64,000 bases of DNA, taken from contig NZ_WHNY01000060.1 of NCBI RefSeq assembly GCF_013141695.1, positions 372,001 to 436,000 on the forward strand. Direction: 5' to 3'. Positions within the stretch are counted from its first letter, which is position 1; each line of letters begins with the position of its first letter. Shown piece after piece: positions 34,313 to 43,786 of this stretch. The translations under genes and the position numbers were made by a program. The stretch is from Paenibacillus plantarum. GTDB lineage: Bacteria; Bacillota; Bacilli; Paenibacillales; NBRC-103111. The notes under the pieces are model-generated. The model ran no database searches and was not told where the DNA came from. It worked only from the letters and a program-made list of their open reading frames with translations.

Positions 34313-34987
34313 ATGGGAGATCAAGCAGGAATTCAACCGTTTATTTTGGATATGGATGTTAATGGGAATCCATTCACTGTACACGCGGCATTACTTTGGG
34401 ACGAGCAGGAAGTCATTCTCGTGGATACGGGTATCCCAGGCCAGTTAGGACTTATTCGCGAGCAACTTGCCGCAGCGTCATTTCCTTTTGAAAAGCTGAC
34501 GAAAATCATCATTACGCACCAGGACATGGATCACATTGGCAGCCTGCCAGAGCTGGTGGGCGCTGCAGAGGGACGGATCGAAGTGCTAGCGCACGAACTA
34601 GGTAAACCTTATATTCAAGGTGAAGTGCCCTTGGTTAAACGCAAGATTTTGGCTACGCCAACTAAAGTAGATGTAACGCTTCAGGATGGGGACGTACTCC
34701 CTTATGGCGGAGGCATTCAAGTTGTTTTTACGCCTGGACATACGCCAGATCATATCAGTCTGTATCACCTAGGCAGCAAAACATTAATTGCCGGGGATGC
34801 GCTTACGTCACAAGATGGAGTGCTAATGCCCCCGAATCCTCAATTCACGCCGGACATGCCGTTAGCGCTCGAATCGGTAGCAAAGTTGCTGGACTATGAC
34901 ATTGAAACTGTCATCACTTATCATGGTGGCGTTTGTACGGACAATATTAAGGAGCGTCTCGCTGAAATTGCGCAAGGCCAGGCATAA
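34313..34987 (+). CDS. MBL-fold metallohydrolase
   Basis: A 224-residue protein of the metallo-beta-lactamase fold. The metal-binding motif is IITHQDMDHIGSL (HxxxDH), with a later histidine in FTPGHTPDH and an aspartate in IAGDALTS; a final histidine is in ITYHGG. The family includes glyoxalase II-like thioesterases, lactonases and many unassigned hydrolases; this sequence does not allow a choice. Start ATG 34313 has GGAGGTG upstream. It is followed 10 bases later by a small hypothetical gene, probably co-transcribed. Confidence 0.88.
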   Translation: MGDQAGIQPFILDMDVNGNPFTVHAALLWDEQEVILVDTGIPGQLGLIREQLAAASFPFEKLTKIIITHQDMDHIGSLPELVGAAEGRIEVLAHELGKPYIQGEVPLVKRKILATPTKVDVTLQDGDVLPYGGGIQVVFTPGHTPDHISLYHLGSKTLIAGDALTSQDGVLMPPNPQFTPDMPLALESVAKLLDYDIETVITYHGGVCTDNIKERLAEIAQGQA

Positions 34988-34997
34988 GGAGCGTCCT

Positions 34998-35309
34998 ATG
35001 GATCCCACAGTCAAACAAGCTTTAGACACAACTCTTCATAACTGGCAGACCATGACCTCCTATCAAAGCGATGAGAAAGAAGCTGTGGCCGATCAATTCC
35101 AATCTTCGTTCTATGTATTTATTGATACCGTCCGTGATTGGGTACTCCGTCAAGATCCCATGCCTCTAAGCCTGGATGATATGCTTGAAATCGAGATGAT
35201 CCAAGATATTTTCGACCTACTGCCTGCTCCCTTGCATTTGAATTTGGAAACGGAACTAGAATTAATTCTGGATCGTGTAGAACGAGTGGATGAGGATAAA
35301 TACGATTGA
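34998..35309 (+). CDS. Small hypothetical acidic protein
   Basis: A 103-residue acidic protein with no recognised family. Predicted helices include DTTLHNWQTMTSYQSDEKEA, FIDTVRDWVL and LSLDDMLEIEMIQDIFDLL. The ATG at 34998 has ATAAGGAG upstream and starts 10 bases after the metallohydrolase stop, so the two are likely one transcript. A terminator follows at 35313-35352. Function unknown. Confidence 0.7.
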   Translation: MDPTVKQALDTTLHNWQTMTSYQSDEKEAVADQFQSSFYVFIDTVRDWVLRQDPMPLSLDDMLEIEMIQDIFDLLPAPLHLNLETELELILDRVERVDEDKYD

Positions 35310-35312
35310 TGT

Positions 35313-35352
35313 AAGACTCAACCCCATGTCATGTATGGAGTTGGGTCTTTTC
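35313..35352 (+). terminator. Rho-independent terminator
   Basis: AAGACTCAACCCCAT pairs with ATGGAGTTGGGTCTT (one mismatch and one G-U pair), followed by T residues. Confidence 0.85.
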
Positions 35353-35457
35353 TCATTGGAGACGAAATCCATTGTTTTCTATCTCCCCTTGGTGGTAAAG
35401 TGATTGCAAGACAATCATGATCTCACGGGCACATCACTTATAAGGGATTGAGAAACC

Positions 35458-37020
35458 ATGAAGCTGATCATTATTGAAGATGAGCAGGATATCTTGCAAG
35501 GTATGGCCGAGGCTGTGGCTGCGATTGCCGCGCACGAATTAGAGATTTTCACCGTTACGAATTCGGAAGAGGCTACTGAACTGATTAGACGTCATAAACC
35601 GGAAATCATTATTTCCGATATTGTCCTGCCGCAGCAGTCGGGGATTGAGATGCTTCAAGCGATTCAATTGCCAGACTATCATCCCAAGATCATTATGGTA
35701 AGCGGTTACAGTGACTTCCAATACGCACAGCGCAGCATGCAGCTTGGTGCGATGGATTATTTGTTAAAGCCATTTTCGAAAGAGGATTTTAGCACGAAAA
35801 TCAAGCAGGTTGTCGAGATGATTGAAGGTGAACGAAGGAATGACCAGTACATCTCGGGGCAAATGAAGCAGGCGGAGCTTGGGAAGAAGCTGCTCCAGAA
35901 TAAATTCTTGCTAAGCTTATGTATGACCCCAACGGTCTTGCAGGAGCATATCTTCCACCGTTTGCAAATGTGGGAGCTCACATGGCTGGCTAGTGCTAAT
36001 TTCTCTGTGATTGCCTTGGGTATTGTGCGACAAGATCGGCTAAGCCCAGTAGATAAGCAAGCGGAGTTAGAAAACTTTGCCGTCGGGAACATTACGGAGG
36101 AACTCATTGAGGGTTTTCAGCCGTCTGTCGTGTTCCCGAATATCCATCACAATTGGATACTAATTGCGCCTAGTGAAGTCATCGAGTCATTGGTGGAGGC
36201 GATCCAATCCCACGTATGGCAGTATCAAAAGTTAACATTAGGCTTCGGGATCAGTGAAGAGCAGTTCTCGTTCCAGAGTATTTCGACCGCGTACCAGCAA
36301 GCCTTGAAAGCATTGAAGATGGTCTATATGACCCCAGGCCATAACGTTCATACGTATGCGGAGGAGCTTCAGTCAGACCAGGAGCCGAGTCGATTGTCTT
36401 TTGAATTAGCTGCGAGTGGCATGCTGCAGGGCGATTTGGACCAAATAAGCAAGACGGTCGATCACATCGTTGGTTATTACGTCTCCGCACAGGAAGTGAA
36501 GGACTATCAGGACGTTTCGAAGAAATGTCTGGAATGGATTTTGAATTTGCATAGTGTGCTGCGGGATAAATATGCGGTTCCGGTGAATCAAATTCCGATG
36601 TCATTGTGGGAAGATCTCGAGCAGTGCGAACAATTGGAACAATTAAAAGCGCTTATGCTGACGTACTTAACGGGTGTAGCAAAGCGAGTGGCCAGCAGTC
36701 ATTCCAATGCCATTATTGAAAAGGCTAAGAACCTGTTGGACACGCAGTATGCGCAGCACATCACGTTACAGAGCGTCGCGGATCAATTAGCGATCCATCC
36801 CGTCTGGCTCAGTCAGTTATTTAAGAAGGAGACGGGTACGAACTTTTTGGATTATATGACTGAGCTGCGCATTGAGCAATCGAAGAAACTGCTGCGCGAC
36901 AGTCAGTTGAAAATATATGAGATCGCCGAGCAAGTGGGATATCAGGATTTGCAGTATTTCGGCAAGCTGTTTAAAAAGCGAACAGGGCAGACCCCGAAGG
37001 AGTTTCGATACGGCAAATGA
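35458..37020 (+). CDS. YesN-like response regulator (REC-AraC)
   Basis: A 520-residue regulator. The receiver domain has IIEDEQDIL, the phosphoacceptor aspartate in IIISDIVLPQQSGIEML (about residue 55) and the lysine in DYLLKPFSKEDF. A middle region of about 270 residues links it to a C-terminal AraC pair of helix-turn-helix motifs (HITLQSVADQLAIHPVWLSQ, LKIYEIAEQVGYQDLQYFGK). This is the YesN/LytT-like type common in Paenibacillus, paired with a YesM-type kinase. It overlaps the kinase gene by 4 bases. It most likely activates the Lpl-type transporter and PL8 lyase genes downstream. Confidence 0.92.
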   Translation: MKLIIIEDEQDILQGMAEAVAAIAAHELEIFTVTNSEEATELIRRHKPEIIISDIVLPQQSGIEMLQAIQLPDYHPKIIMVSGYSDFQYAQRSMQLGAMDYLLKPFSKEDFSTKIKQVVEMIEGERRNDQYISGQMKQAELGKKLLQNKFLLSLCMTPTVLQEHIFHRLQMWELTWLASANFSVIALGIVRQDRLSPVDKQAELENFAVGNITEELIEGFQPSVVFPNIHHNWILIAPSEVIESLVEAIQSHVWQYQKLTLGFGISEEQFSFQSISTAYQQALKALKMVYMTPGHNVHTYAEELQSDQEPSRLSFELAASGMLQGDLDQISKTVDHIVGYYVSAQEVKDYQDVSKKCLEWILNLHSVLRDKYAVPVNQIPMSLWEDLEQCEQLEQLKALMLTYLTGVAKRVASSHSNAIIEKAKNLLDTQYAQHITLQSVADQLAIHPVWLSQLFKKETGTNFLDYMTELRIEQSKKLLRDSQLKIYEIAEQVGYQDLQYFGKLFKKRTGQTPKEFRYGK

Positions 37021-38756
37021 ACTTATTTCAAAAGCTGCTGCTGCCCTTGATGGTTGCCATTTTTATCCCTGTCGTGCTGCTGGGCTACTTGTCCTATGAG
37101 CGTTCGAAAATGCAGGTTGAGGACGTCACGTCTGCCTTCCTGCAGGATAATCTCCAGCATAATACGGAGAAGGTGAATGAGTTTCTGACGGAGCTCGATA
37201 CGGCAGGGTTCCGTGTCATTGCCTCCTCGAAGCTGCAGAGCATGCTGCAGAATCCGCCGCCGCAGGATTTTTTTCAAGAAGCGGAATTCATCAGTGAGAT
37301 GAAAGGGATCACAGAGGAGCTTCGCGGGTCCTATGAGTTGTTCATTTTGCCGAATCATTATGAGAACTATCCGAACTATATGAATAGCCATTCGTCTTTC
37401 GGGTTGGAGCTGACAAGAGAGCGCATCGCGAAATCCTTCGAGTTAGGCGGGAAAGCCTATTGGGCCTTCGAGACCGGACAAGGAGGAGCGTCCAAAGATC
37501 TCTATTACATCCGGGCGATTCGCACGCTTACTGATTTTCAGAATGCCGGTGTGATGGTGTTCAAAATATCGAATACGTGGATGGCTACACAGCTAATTAC
37601 GCCTTCACAATACCCGCACTTCCGGTTGCTGCTCGCGGATGGGCAGGCGAATATCCTTGCTTCTAATTTACCGGTGAAACCGGAAGAGTCGTTTTCGTTG
37701 CCAACTGTTCCTCTTCAAGGTCAGAATAGTACGTTTGAAACCGAGGAGATGCAAGGGAAATCCTATTATGTAGCTTCTCAAGCCATAGCGGATAGCGGGA
37801 AGGATCTGTGGAGCTTGATTGCTACCATTCCAGTATCTGACTTAACCGTTCGAATTGATGGGATTAAGGCATTTACCTTCTGGATGTTCGTTGGGAGTCT
37901 GTTTATTATCTTCGTTATGCTATTCTTCATTGTTCGCCAGTTCACCACACCGATCCAAGAGGTTGTCAGGCATATGCGGCAGGTTCAGCTTGGGCGACTG
38001 CTCTATTTCACGAAATTCGCTACGAAGAAGGACGAAATCGGGCAAATGGTTCGTGGTTTTAACTCGATGATTCAAGGGATGGAAAGTCTGCTGCAGACGA
38101 CCAGAGAGATAGAATCCGAGAAGCAGCAGCTTCAGCAGCGCATGTTGATTAACCAAATCAATCCCCACTTCCTCTATAACACGCTCGATTCGATTAAATG
38201 GAAAGCAGAGTCGGCGCATGAGAAAACCATTGGAGACATGGTGACGACGCTAGCCAATATGCTTCGTTTCAGCATGAATGAGGAGAACGAATGGACAACC
38301 ATTGAGCGAGAACTGGAGCATGTGAGAAACTATCTGAACATTGAGCTCATGCGCAATAATCAGGCCTTTCAGGTCCTATTCGATGTTCAACCTTCGTTAC
38401 TCCATCTGAAAATCTTAAAGCTGCTCGTTCAACCGCTCTTAGAAAATGCTGTCCGACACGGCATGAATAAATTAACGGAACGCAAAGGTAAGATCCTGGT
38501 GACGGTGTACCAAGAAGAGGCAGATCTCATCATCCTCGTTGAGGATAATGGGAATGGCTGCGAAGCCGATCAACTAGAGTCTTATAAATGGACATCTCCC
38601 GTCCAAGGAGCTACGGAAGGCGGTATCGGGCTGTACAATGTGCACCGAAGATTACAACTGCACTATGGCCCCCATTATGGCGTAGAGGTAGAGAACCGTG
38701 TACCACATGGGTTTAAAGCAACGTTGCGCCATCCGATTCTGGAATCAAATGAGTAA
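37017..38756 (+). CDS. YesM-like sensor histidine kinase
   Basis: A 579-residue membrane kinase. A first span (LLLPLMVAIFIPVVLLGYLS), a large extracellular Cache-like domain, a second span (FWMFVGSLFIIFVMLFFIV) and a HAMP domain lead to the LytS/YesM-type His-kinase domain: MLINQINPHFLYNTLDSIKW contains the phosphoacceptor histidine, and VEDNGNGCE and GGIGLYNVHRRL are the ATP-binding motifs. The type senses extracellular carbohydrate, often with a binding protein. The ATG overlaps the stop of the YesN-like gene. A terminator follows, so the kinase pair is separate from the transporter operon. Confidence 0.92.
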   Translation: MNLFQKLLLPLMVAIFIPVVLLGYLSYERSKMQVEDVTSAFLQDNLQHNTEKVNEFLTELDTAGFRVIASSKLQSMLQNPPPQDFFQEAEFISEMKGITEELRGSYELFILPNHYENYPNYMNSHSSFGLELTRERIAKSFELGGKAYWAFETGQGGASKDLYYIRAIRTLTDFQNAGVMVFKISNTWMATQLITPSQYPHFRLLLADGQANILASNLPVKPEESFSLPTVPLQGQNSTFETEEMQGKSYYVASQAIADSGKDLWSLIATIPVSDLTVRIDGIKAFTFWMFVGSLFIIFVMLFFIVRQFTTPIQEVVRHMRQVQLGRLLYFTKFATKKDEIGQMVRGFNSMIQGMESLLQTTREIESEKQQLQQRMLINQINPHFLYNTLDSIKWKAESAHEKTIGDMVTTLANMLRFSMNEENEWTTIERELEHVRNYLNIELMRNNQAFQVLFDVQPSLLHLKILKLLVQPLLENAVRHGMNKLTERKGKILVTVYQEEADLIILVEDNGNGCEADQLESYKWTSPVQGATEGGIGLYNVHRRLQLHYGPHYGVEVENRVPHGFKATLRHPILESNE

Positions 38757-38762
38757 TTAACA

Positions 38763-38793
38763 GAAAGCGAGGGAATGTAGCCTTGCTTTTTTT
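38763..38793 (+). terminator. Rho-independent terminator
   Basis: AAGCGAGG / CCTTGCTT stem (one G-U pair) followed by seven T residues, between the kinase and the transporter genes. Confidence 0.88.
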
Positions 38794-38914
38794 GCCTTAA
38801 AAATGTCATGTGTTTCTTTAATTCTGCCCTGTTACCCCCTATCTGGAAAAAGCTTATCATGAATCTATCGGGAGGCAAGGTTAACTCAGCCAGATAGAAA
38901 GCGGGGACACAGCG

Positions 38915-39841
38915 ATGCAGAGAACATCGACACTTACAAGAAAGCTTAGCGTCATTTGGTCATTTCGTGTTTTATACGCCATGCTGCTTCCAGGCTTGAT
39001 TTATTACGCGGTATATCGCTATAGTCCAATGTTTGGCGCTATGATCGCGTTTAAGAATTTCAATGTCATGCTTGGGGTATTCGACAGTCCATGGGCAAGC
39101 CCGTGGTACGCACATTTCAAAACGTTTTATGATTCACCGTACTTCTTCACTTTACTAAGGAACACTTTCCTTATCAGCATTTATAAGCTGCTGTTCGGTA
39201 TGGTGCCGGGAATCGCCTTAGCTATTTTGTTAAGTGAAGTCAGGGCTCGCTTCTTCAAAAGATTCGTGCAAACGGTCACGTATTTACCGCATTTTCTGTC
39301 CTGGATCATCATTTACGGGATTGCGGCAGCGTTCCTCTCGGAAACGGATGGGCTGGTCAATCTGTGGGTGAAGAATGTCGGCGGGGACGCGATTTCGTTC
39401 CTAACTTCGACGACATGGTTTCGTACGATTCTCGTCGCATCGGATGTCTGGAAGGATATCGGTTGGACGGCCATCATTTATTTGGCAGCCATTACGAGCA
39501 TTGATCCGACCCTGTATGAAGCGGCACGCATCGACGGCTCAGGAAGAATTCGTATGATTTGGCATGTGACCCTTCCGGGTATACGCCATGTCATCATCCT
39601 GCTCCTCATTCTGAAGCTTGGACAGATTCTTGATGCTGGTTTCGACCAAATTTATATTATGTACAATGTGCAGGTGTATGAGGTTGCCGACATTATCGAT
39701 ACGTGGGTATTCCGTACAGGTCTAGAAGAGTTGAATTTTAGCTTAGCTGCAGCAGTTGGATTGTTTAAATCCGTTGTCGGTTTCGTGCTGGTCATCACAG
39801 CGAATCGCATAGCTAGACGTTGGGGGGAAGGCGTATGGTAA
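38915..39841 (+). CDS. ABC transporter permease, LplB/YtcP type
   Basis: A 308-residue membrane protein with six spans. The N-terminus LSVIWSFRVLYAMLLPGLIY then FGAMIAFKNF is typical of LplB/YteP permeases for pectic and other oligosaccharides. The EAA loop is YEAARIDGSGRIRMIWHVTL. It overlaps the next permease reading frame and is the first gene of the transport operon. The gene order (permease, permease, binding protein) is the Lpl type rather than the Mal type. Confidence 0.93.
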   Translation: MQRTSTLTRKLSVIWSFRVLYAMLLPGLIYYAVYRYSPMFGAMIAFKNFNVMLGVFDSPWASPWYAHFKTFYDSPYFFTLLRNTFLISIYKLLFGMVPGIALAILLSEVRARFFKRFVQTVTYLPHFLSWIIIYGIAAAFLSETDGLVNLWVKNVGGDAISFLTSTTWFRTILVASDVWKDIGWTAIIYLAAITSIDPTLYEAARIDGSGRIRMIWHVTLPGIRHVIILLLILKLGQILDAGFDQIYIMYNVQVYEVADIIDTWVFRTGLEELNFSLAAAVGLFKSVVGFVLVITANRIARRWGEGVW

Positions 39842-40695
39842 AAAGTAAACAAGAGGTCTGGTTCGATGTCCTTGTCTATCTGATCCTTGCCCTTCTCGTC
39901 GTATCTGTCATATTTCCGCTCATGTACGTGCTATCCGTGTCGTTGACGCCGCTTAGTGAAGTACTCAAAAATGGCGGCTTCGTAGCATTCCCGAGAAAAT
40001 TAACATTAGAAGCCTACTCGGCTTTCATCCACGATCCTACGATACCTAGAGCGTATGGAGTTACGATCTTCATTACGGTTGTGGGAACATTGCTGAATTT
40101 GCTAGTCACAACGATGATGGCTTATCCGCTTAGTAAGAGTAGGTTACCTGGAAGAAACATCCTCCTGTTCTTGGTTGCCTTCACGCTTCTATTCAATGGC
40201 GGTGTCGTGCCGACCTATCTAATTGTCAAAGCGACGGGGTTAATTAATTCCGTCTGGTCGTTAATTATTCCAAGCCTGGTCTGGTCTTTTAACTTATTGA
40301 TTATGAAAACATTTTTCGAAAATCTCCCGGAAAGTCTCGATGAGGCTGCCCGAATCGACGGTGCTGGTGAGCTGCGGATACTTTGGACCATTGTGCTCCC
40401 GCTCTCGTTGCCCATTATTGCGACAATCGGTCTCTTCTATGCGGTTGGTCACTGGAATGAATTTTTCCAAGCGATCATGTATGTCAATGATACGAGTAAG
40501 TACCCGCTCCAAGTCGTCTTAAAGACAATCTTGATTAACTCGATGCTGCCGCCTATGGATATAGAGAGTGTACTACCTACGCAATCCTTGCAAATGGCTG
40601 CGGTTGTTCTATCTGCGGTACCGATCATCATCGTGTATCCGTTCATCCAGAAGTATTTTACACAAGGCGTTCTGCTTGGCGGTATTAAAGGGTAA
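39835..40695 (+). CDS. ABC transporter permease, LplC type
   Basis: A 286-residue membrane protein with six spans; VYLILALLVVSVIFPLMYVL opens and the EAA loop is DEAARIDGAGELRILWTIVL. The C-terminal FIQKYFTQGVLLGGIKG is the conserved end of CUT1-type permeases. ATG 39835 is preferred because GGGGGGAAGG is just upstream; a TTG at 39820 is inside that site. It pairs with the preceding permease. No ATPase gene is present, which is normal because a shared MsmX-type ATPase usually serves these systems. Confidence 0.93.
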   Translation: MVKSKQEVWFDVLVYLILALLVVSVIFPLMYVLSVSLTPLSEVLKNGGFVAFPRKLTLEAYSAFIHDPTIPRAYGVTIFITVVGTLLNLLVTTMMAYPLSKSRLPGRNILLFLVAFTLLFNGGVVPTYLIVKATGLINSVWSLIIPSLVWSFNLLIMKTFFENLPESLDEAARIDGAGELRILWTIVLPLSLPIIATIGLFYAVGHWNEFFQAIMYVNDTSKYPLQVVLKTILINSMLPPMDIESVLPTQSLQMAAVVLSAVPIIIVYPFIQKYFTQGVLLGGIKG

Positions 40696-40728
40696 TGGGA
40701 TTCTAAGTAGATGAGAGGGGATTTACAG

Positions 40729-42258
40729 ATGAAGAAAATGTTCGCAGTAGCCGTATCAACGATGTTAATTGGTTGTGTTGTGGTAACGGGGTGTTCGTCG
40801 AAATCCGAAAGCGGTCAAGAGAAAAGCACAGCACCAAGCACGACAGCGGCCGCAGGTCCGGTGAAAATTAATTTGTTCATAGGCGGATCCAACTATCCGG
40901 GAATGGCTGACGACTTCATTTTGAGCAAACTGAATAAAGATTTAAATATGGATTTGCAATTTAACGTCGGTGCGACAGACTATGATCAACAGTTGAATGT
41001 GAAAATCGCCGGGGGCTCTACACCTGATATTTTCTCCGTATCCAAGGTGCAGCTCGCTAACTATGTGAAGCAGGGGATTCTGCTGGATTTGACCCCCTAT
41101 ATGGATAAAATGCCGAATATCAAAGCGAAGCTGAAGGATGTTGATTTGAATAAAGGCAAGGTAGATGGCAAGCAATATGCGATTGCGAAACGTGCCTATC
41201 TGCCGATGTCGAGTTATTGGGTTCGCCAAGACTGGCTGGATAAACTGGGCTTACAGTCTCCGAAAACGTTGGATGAATTGAAGGCTGTAGCGAAGGCTTT
41301 TACAGAGCGCGATCCCGATGGCAATGGCAAAAAAGATACGTACGGCATTACGGGAATTGGCATTGGAACACCAGATGCTGTGAATACGCCAAGTACATTT
41401 GACCCTGTATTCTCCGCATTCGGCGTGGCTTCTCCAGGGCAGTTCATGATTAAGGACAATAAAGTTGTGTATTCCACGACACAGCCGGAAACGAAGCAAG
41501 CATTATCCTACATTAAGGACATGATTAGCGAGGGCTTGGTCGATCCAGAGTTTATGACGAACAAAGGGCTTAAGCATCAGGAGAAAGCTTTTAAAGGTCA
41601 AGCAGGCATTCTATATATCAACTGGGGCGAAATGACCAAGGACGATTATATTGCGCAGTACAAAGCTGTGAATCCAGCAGCAAATTGGGTACAGATGGAT
41701 GCGTTAACAGGTCCAGGAGGTAAGTACCAAGGTTATTTTGATATCAGTGCTACAGGTGGACGGTTTGCTGTGTCCAAGGAGGTCGCGAAGGATCCTGCGA
41801 AGCTGAATAAAATCTTAGAATACTTCAACTATATCGCAGATGGCCCGGGCTATTTAACAACGATGTACGGCATCGAAGGTACGCATTATAAAATGGAGAA
41901 CAACATCCCTGTCGTGACGGACAGCTCCAAAACAGGCTTCGCCTTCAATCACCAACTGACAGGGCGAGATGAGAAGAATTACTTGAAAGCGAAATTCATG
42001 AAGCAGCTGCCGTTTATTGATTTTGCTGAGAAACAACCGCGCATTGAAACGTATACAGAGCTTATTCCAAATCCGGAGGGCGTATCGATTAGTGATAAAA
42101 ATCGCTTCGAGAGCGAAGAGATTACGAAGTTTATTTTCGGGAAAAGTCCATTAGACAGCTTTGATGCTTTCACGAAAACATTAGAGACGAACTATCAACT
42201 ATCGAAATATGTGGAGCAAGGCAACTTGGTACTGAAGCCACTGGGCTATATCAAGTAG
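40729..42258 (+). CDS. Extracellular sugar-binding lipoprotein, LplA type
   Basis: A 509-residue lipoprotein with lipobox VVTGC, followed by a Ser/Thr/Ala linker. The mature domain shows KINLFIGGSNYPGMADDFIL, GGSTPDIFSV and WVRQDWLDKLGLQSPKTLDE with a calcium-type loop DPDGNGKKDTYG, marks of large cluster-type binding proteins (LplA/YtcQ family) that capture oligosaccharides. ATG 40729 has GAGAGGGG 8 bases upstream; 40711 would add a non-signal sequence. It completes the importer with the two upstream permeases. Confidence 0.93.
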   Translation: MKKMFAVAVSTMLIGCVVVTGCSSKSESGQEKSTAPSTTAAAGPVKINLFIGGSNYPGMADDFILSKLNKDLNMDLQFNVGATDYDQQLNVKIAGGSTPDIFSVSKVQLANYVKQGILLDLTPYMDKMPNIKAKLKDVDLNKGKVDGKQYAIAKRAYLPMSSYWVRQDWLDKLGLQSPKTLDELKAVAKAFTERDPDGNGKKDTYGITGIGIGTPDAVNTPSTFDPVFSAFGVASPGQFMIKDNKVVYSTTQPETKQALSYIKDMISEGLVDPEFMTNKGLKHQEKAFKGQAGILYINWGEMTKDDYIAQYKAVNPAANWVQMDALTGPGGKYQGYFDISATGGRFAVSKEVAKDPAKLNKILEYFNYIADGPGYLTTMYGIEGTHYKMENNIPVVTDSSKTGFAFNHQLTGRDEKNYLKAKFMKQLPFIDFAEKQPRIETYTELIPNPEGVSISDKNRFESEEITKFIFGKSPLDSFDAFTKTLETNYQLSKYVEQGNLVLKPLGYIK

Positions 42259-42278
42259 GATATTAAGGCATTATGCAG

Positions 42279-42321
42279 GGCTGGAGCAAGGCTGTCGGTT
42301 AGCTTTCGCTTCAGTCTTTTT
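42279..42321 (+). terminator. Rho-independent terminator
   Basis: GGCTGGAGCAAGGCT pairs imperfectly with AGCTTTCGCTTCAGTC, followed by TTTTTA. It may partly separate the transporter from the FAD enzyme and lyase genes. Confidence 0.7.
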
Positions 42322-42353
42322 ACTTATTATGGATGAATAAGGAGTCGGTACAG

Positions 42354-43742
42354 ATGCATACAGGCGAAATGATTTGGGAAGAAGCGAAATCGGTTCCGGT
42401 GATTGAAGATGTGGATATTTGTGTGCTGGGTGGAAGCTGCACGGGAGTCTTTGCCGCAGTACGCGCAGCAAGATTAGGTGCACGTGTAGTTATCGTGGAG
42501 AAGCAAAACAATTTCGGCGGCGTGGCAACCTCTGGGCTCGTCAACATCTGGCATAGCTTTTATGACACGGAGTTTAAGCAGCAAATTATTGGTGGTTTGA
42601 CGCAAGAGACCGTGGAACGATTGGATCGGCGAGGGGCCGTAGCGGAAGAGAAGAAAAGCCATTCTGTCGGCTATGTACTGAATACGGAAGAGCTGAAAAT
42701 CGAATTGGATGAGCTCATCACAGAATCGGGGGTGGGGCCCTATTTGCATACGATGTTCGTAGCGCCCGTTCTTACCGATGGTAAATTAACGGCTATCCTC
42801 GTGGAAAACAAGTCCGGTAGAGGTGCTATTAAAGCGAAGATCTTCATCGATGCAACGGGGGACGGTGATTTGTGTGCGCGATTGATGCTGCCACTGACGA
42901 ATGAGGATCATCGGCAGCCGCCTACGACTTGTGCAAAAATCGGGGGATGGGGCTCTGGCCCAGGGTTCAATGATGTCACAGGGTTTAATTCGTTAAAAGG
43001 TTTGGATTTAAATGATGCGCTCATTCAGCATCAAGCTGAATTCGACTTGCCCGAGGGCTTCGGTTGGGGACGCTTCGTGCCAGGTAGTAAGGATGTCTAC
43101 ATGTACGCTGGAACAAGAGTGTACGATGCGGACTGCAAGGATGGGCTCTCTTTGACGAAGAGCGAAATGGAGGGAAGAAGACAGGTCAGAGCGATCATGG
43201 ATATGGTGCGCAAATATGGGCCTGACAATAAGCTGACGCTGCTCTCGCTCCCCTCATACATTGGCATTCGAGAAACAAGGCATATCCATTGCCAATATCG
43301 ACTGACTGGCGATGATGTGCTGCATGGTGTCCGCTTTGAGGATGCCATTGCCAACGGCAGTTATCGCGTAGATATTCATCATGATGATAAACCAGGGATT
43401 ACCTTTCAGTATTTGGATGGCGAGCAGGCGTATGTGCGTCCAGGCTATCCGGTTGTCAAAGGGAGATGGCGGGAGAAAACGGATCACGATCCTACTTTTT
43501 ATCAGATACCATACCGCTGCTTAGTTCCTGGAAGCTATGATAATTTGCTGACCTGCGGTCGGATGATTGATGTAGATCAAGTCGCTTATGGCGCAGTACG
43601 TGTGATGGTGAACATGAATCAGACTGGCGAAGCAGCAGGCGTTGCGGCTTATCTAGCGCTTCGTGAAGGTATCCGTGTTGGCAACGTGAATACGGAGGAC
43701 CTTCGTTCGACGCTGCGAGAGGGGGGATCTATTATTTTGTAA
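42354..43742 (+). CDS. FAD-dependent oxidoreductase
   Basis: A 462-residue flavoenzyme of the FAD_oxidored (PF12831-like) group. The dinucleotide fold is VDICVLGGSCTGVFAAVRAA (a GxGxxG-like loop) with VVIVEKQNNFGGVATSGLV next. ATGDGDLCARL is the internal FAD-contacting motif and DNLLTCGRMIDVDQVAYGAV and GEAAGVAAYLAL lie near the C-terminus. Such enzymes are often found beside carbohydrate genes but their substrates are mostly unknown. AAGGAG 9 bases upstream supports ATG 42354. It lies just before the PL8 lyase gene and may be in its operon. Confidence 0.85.
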   Translation: MHTGEMIWEEAKSVPVIEDVDICVLGGSCTGVFAAVRAARLGARVVIVEKQNNFGGVATSGLVNIWHSFYDTEFKQQIIGGLTQETVERLDRRGAVAEEKKSHSVGYVLNTEELKIELDELITESGVGPYLHTMFVAPVLTDGKLTAILVENKSGRGAIKAKIFIDATGDGDLCARLMLPLTNEDHRQPPTTCAKIGGWGSGPGFNDVTGFNSLKGLDLNDALIQHQAEFDLPEGFGWGRFVPGSKDVYMYAGTRVYDADCKDGLSLTKSEMEGRRQVRAIMDMVRKYGPDNKLTLLSLPSYIGIRETRHIHCQYRLTGDDVLHGVRFEDAIANGSYRVDIHHDDKPGITFQYLDGEQAYVRPGYPVVKGRWREKTDHDPTFYQIPYRCLVPGSYDNLLTCGRMIDVDQVAYGAVRVMVNMNQTGEAAGVAAYLALREGIRVGNVNTEDLRSTLREGGSIIL

Positions 43743-43786
43743 GTAAGGTCGGCTATTTGTACTACCATTATGAGAGGGGATGTTCC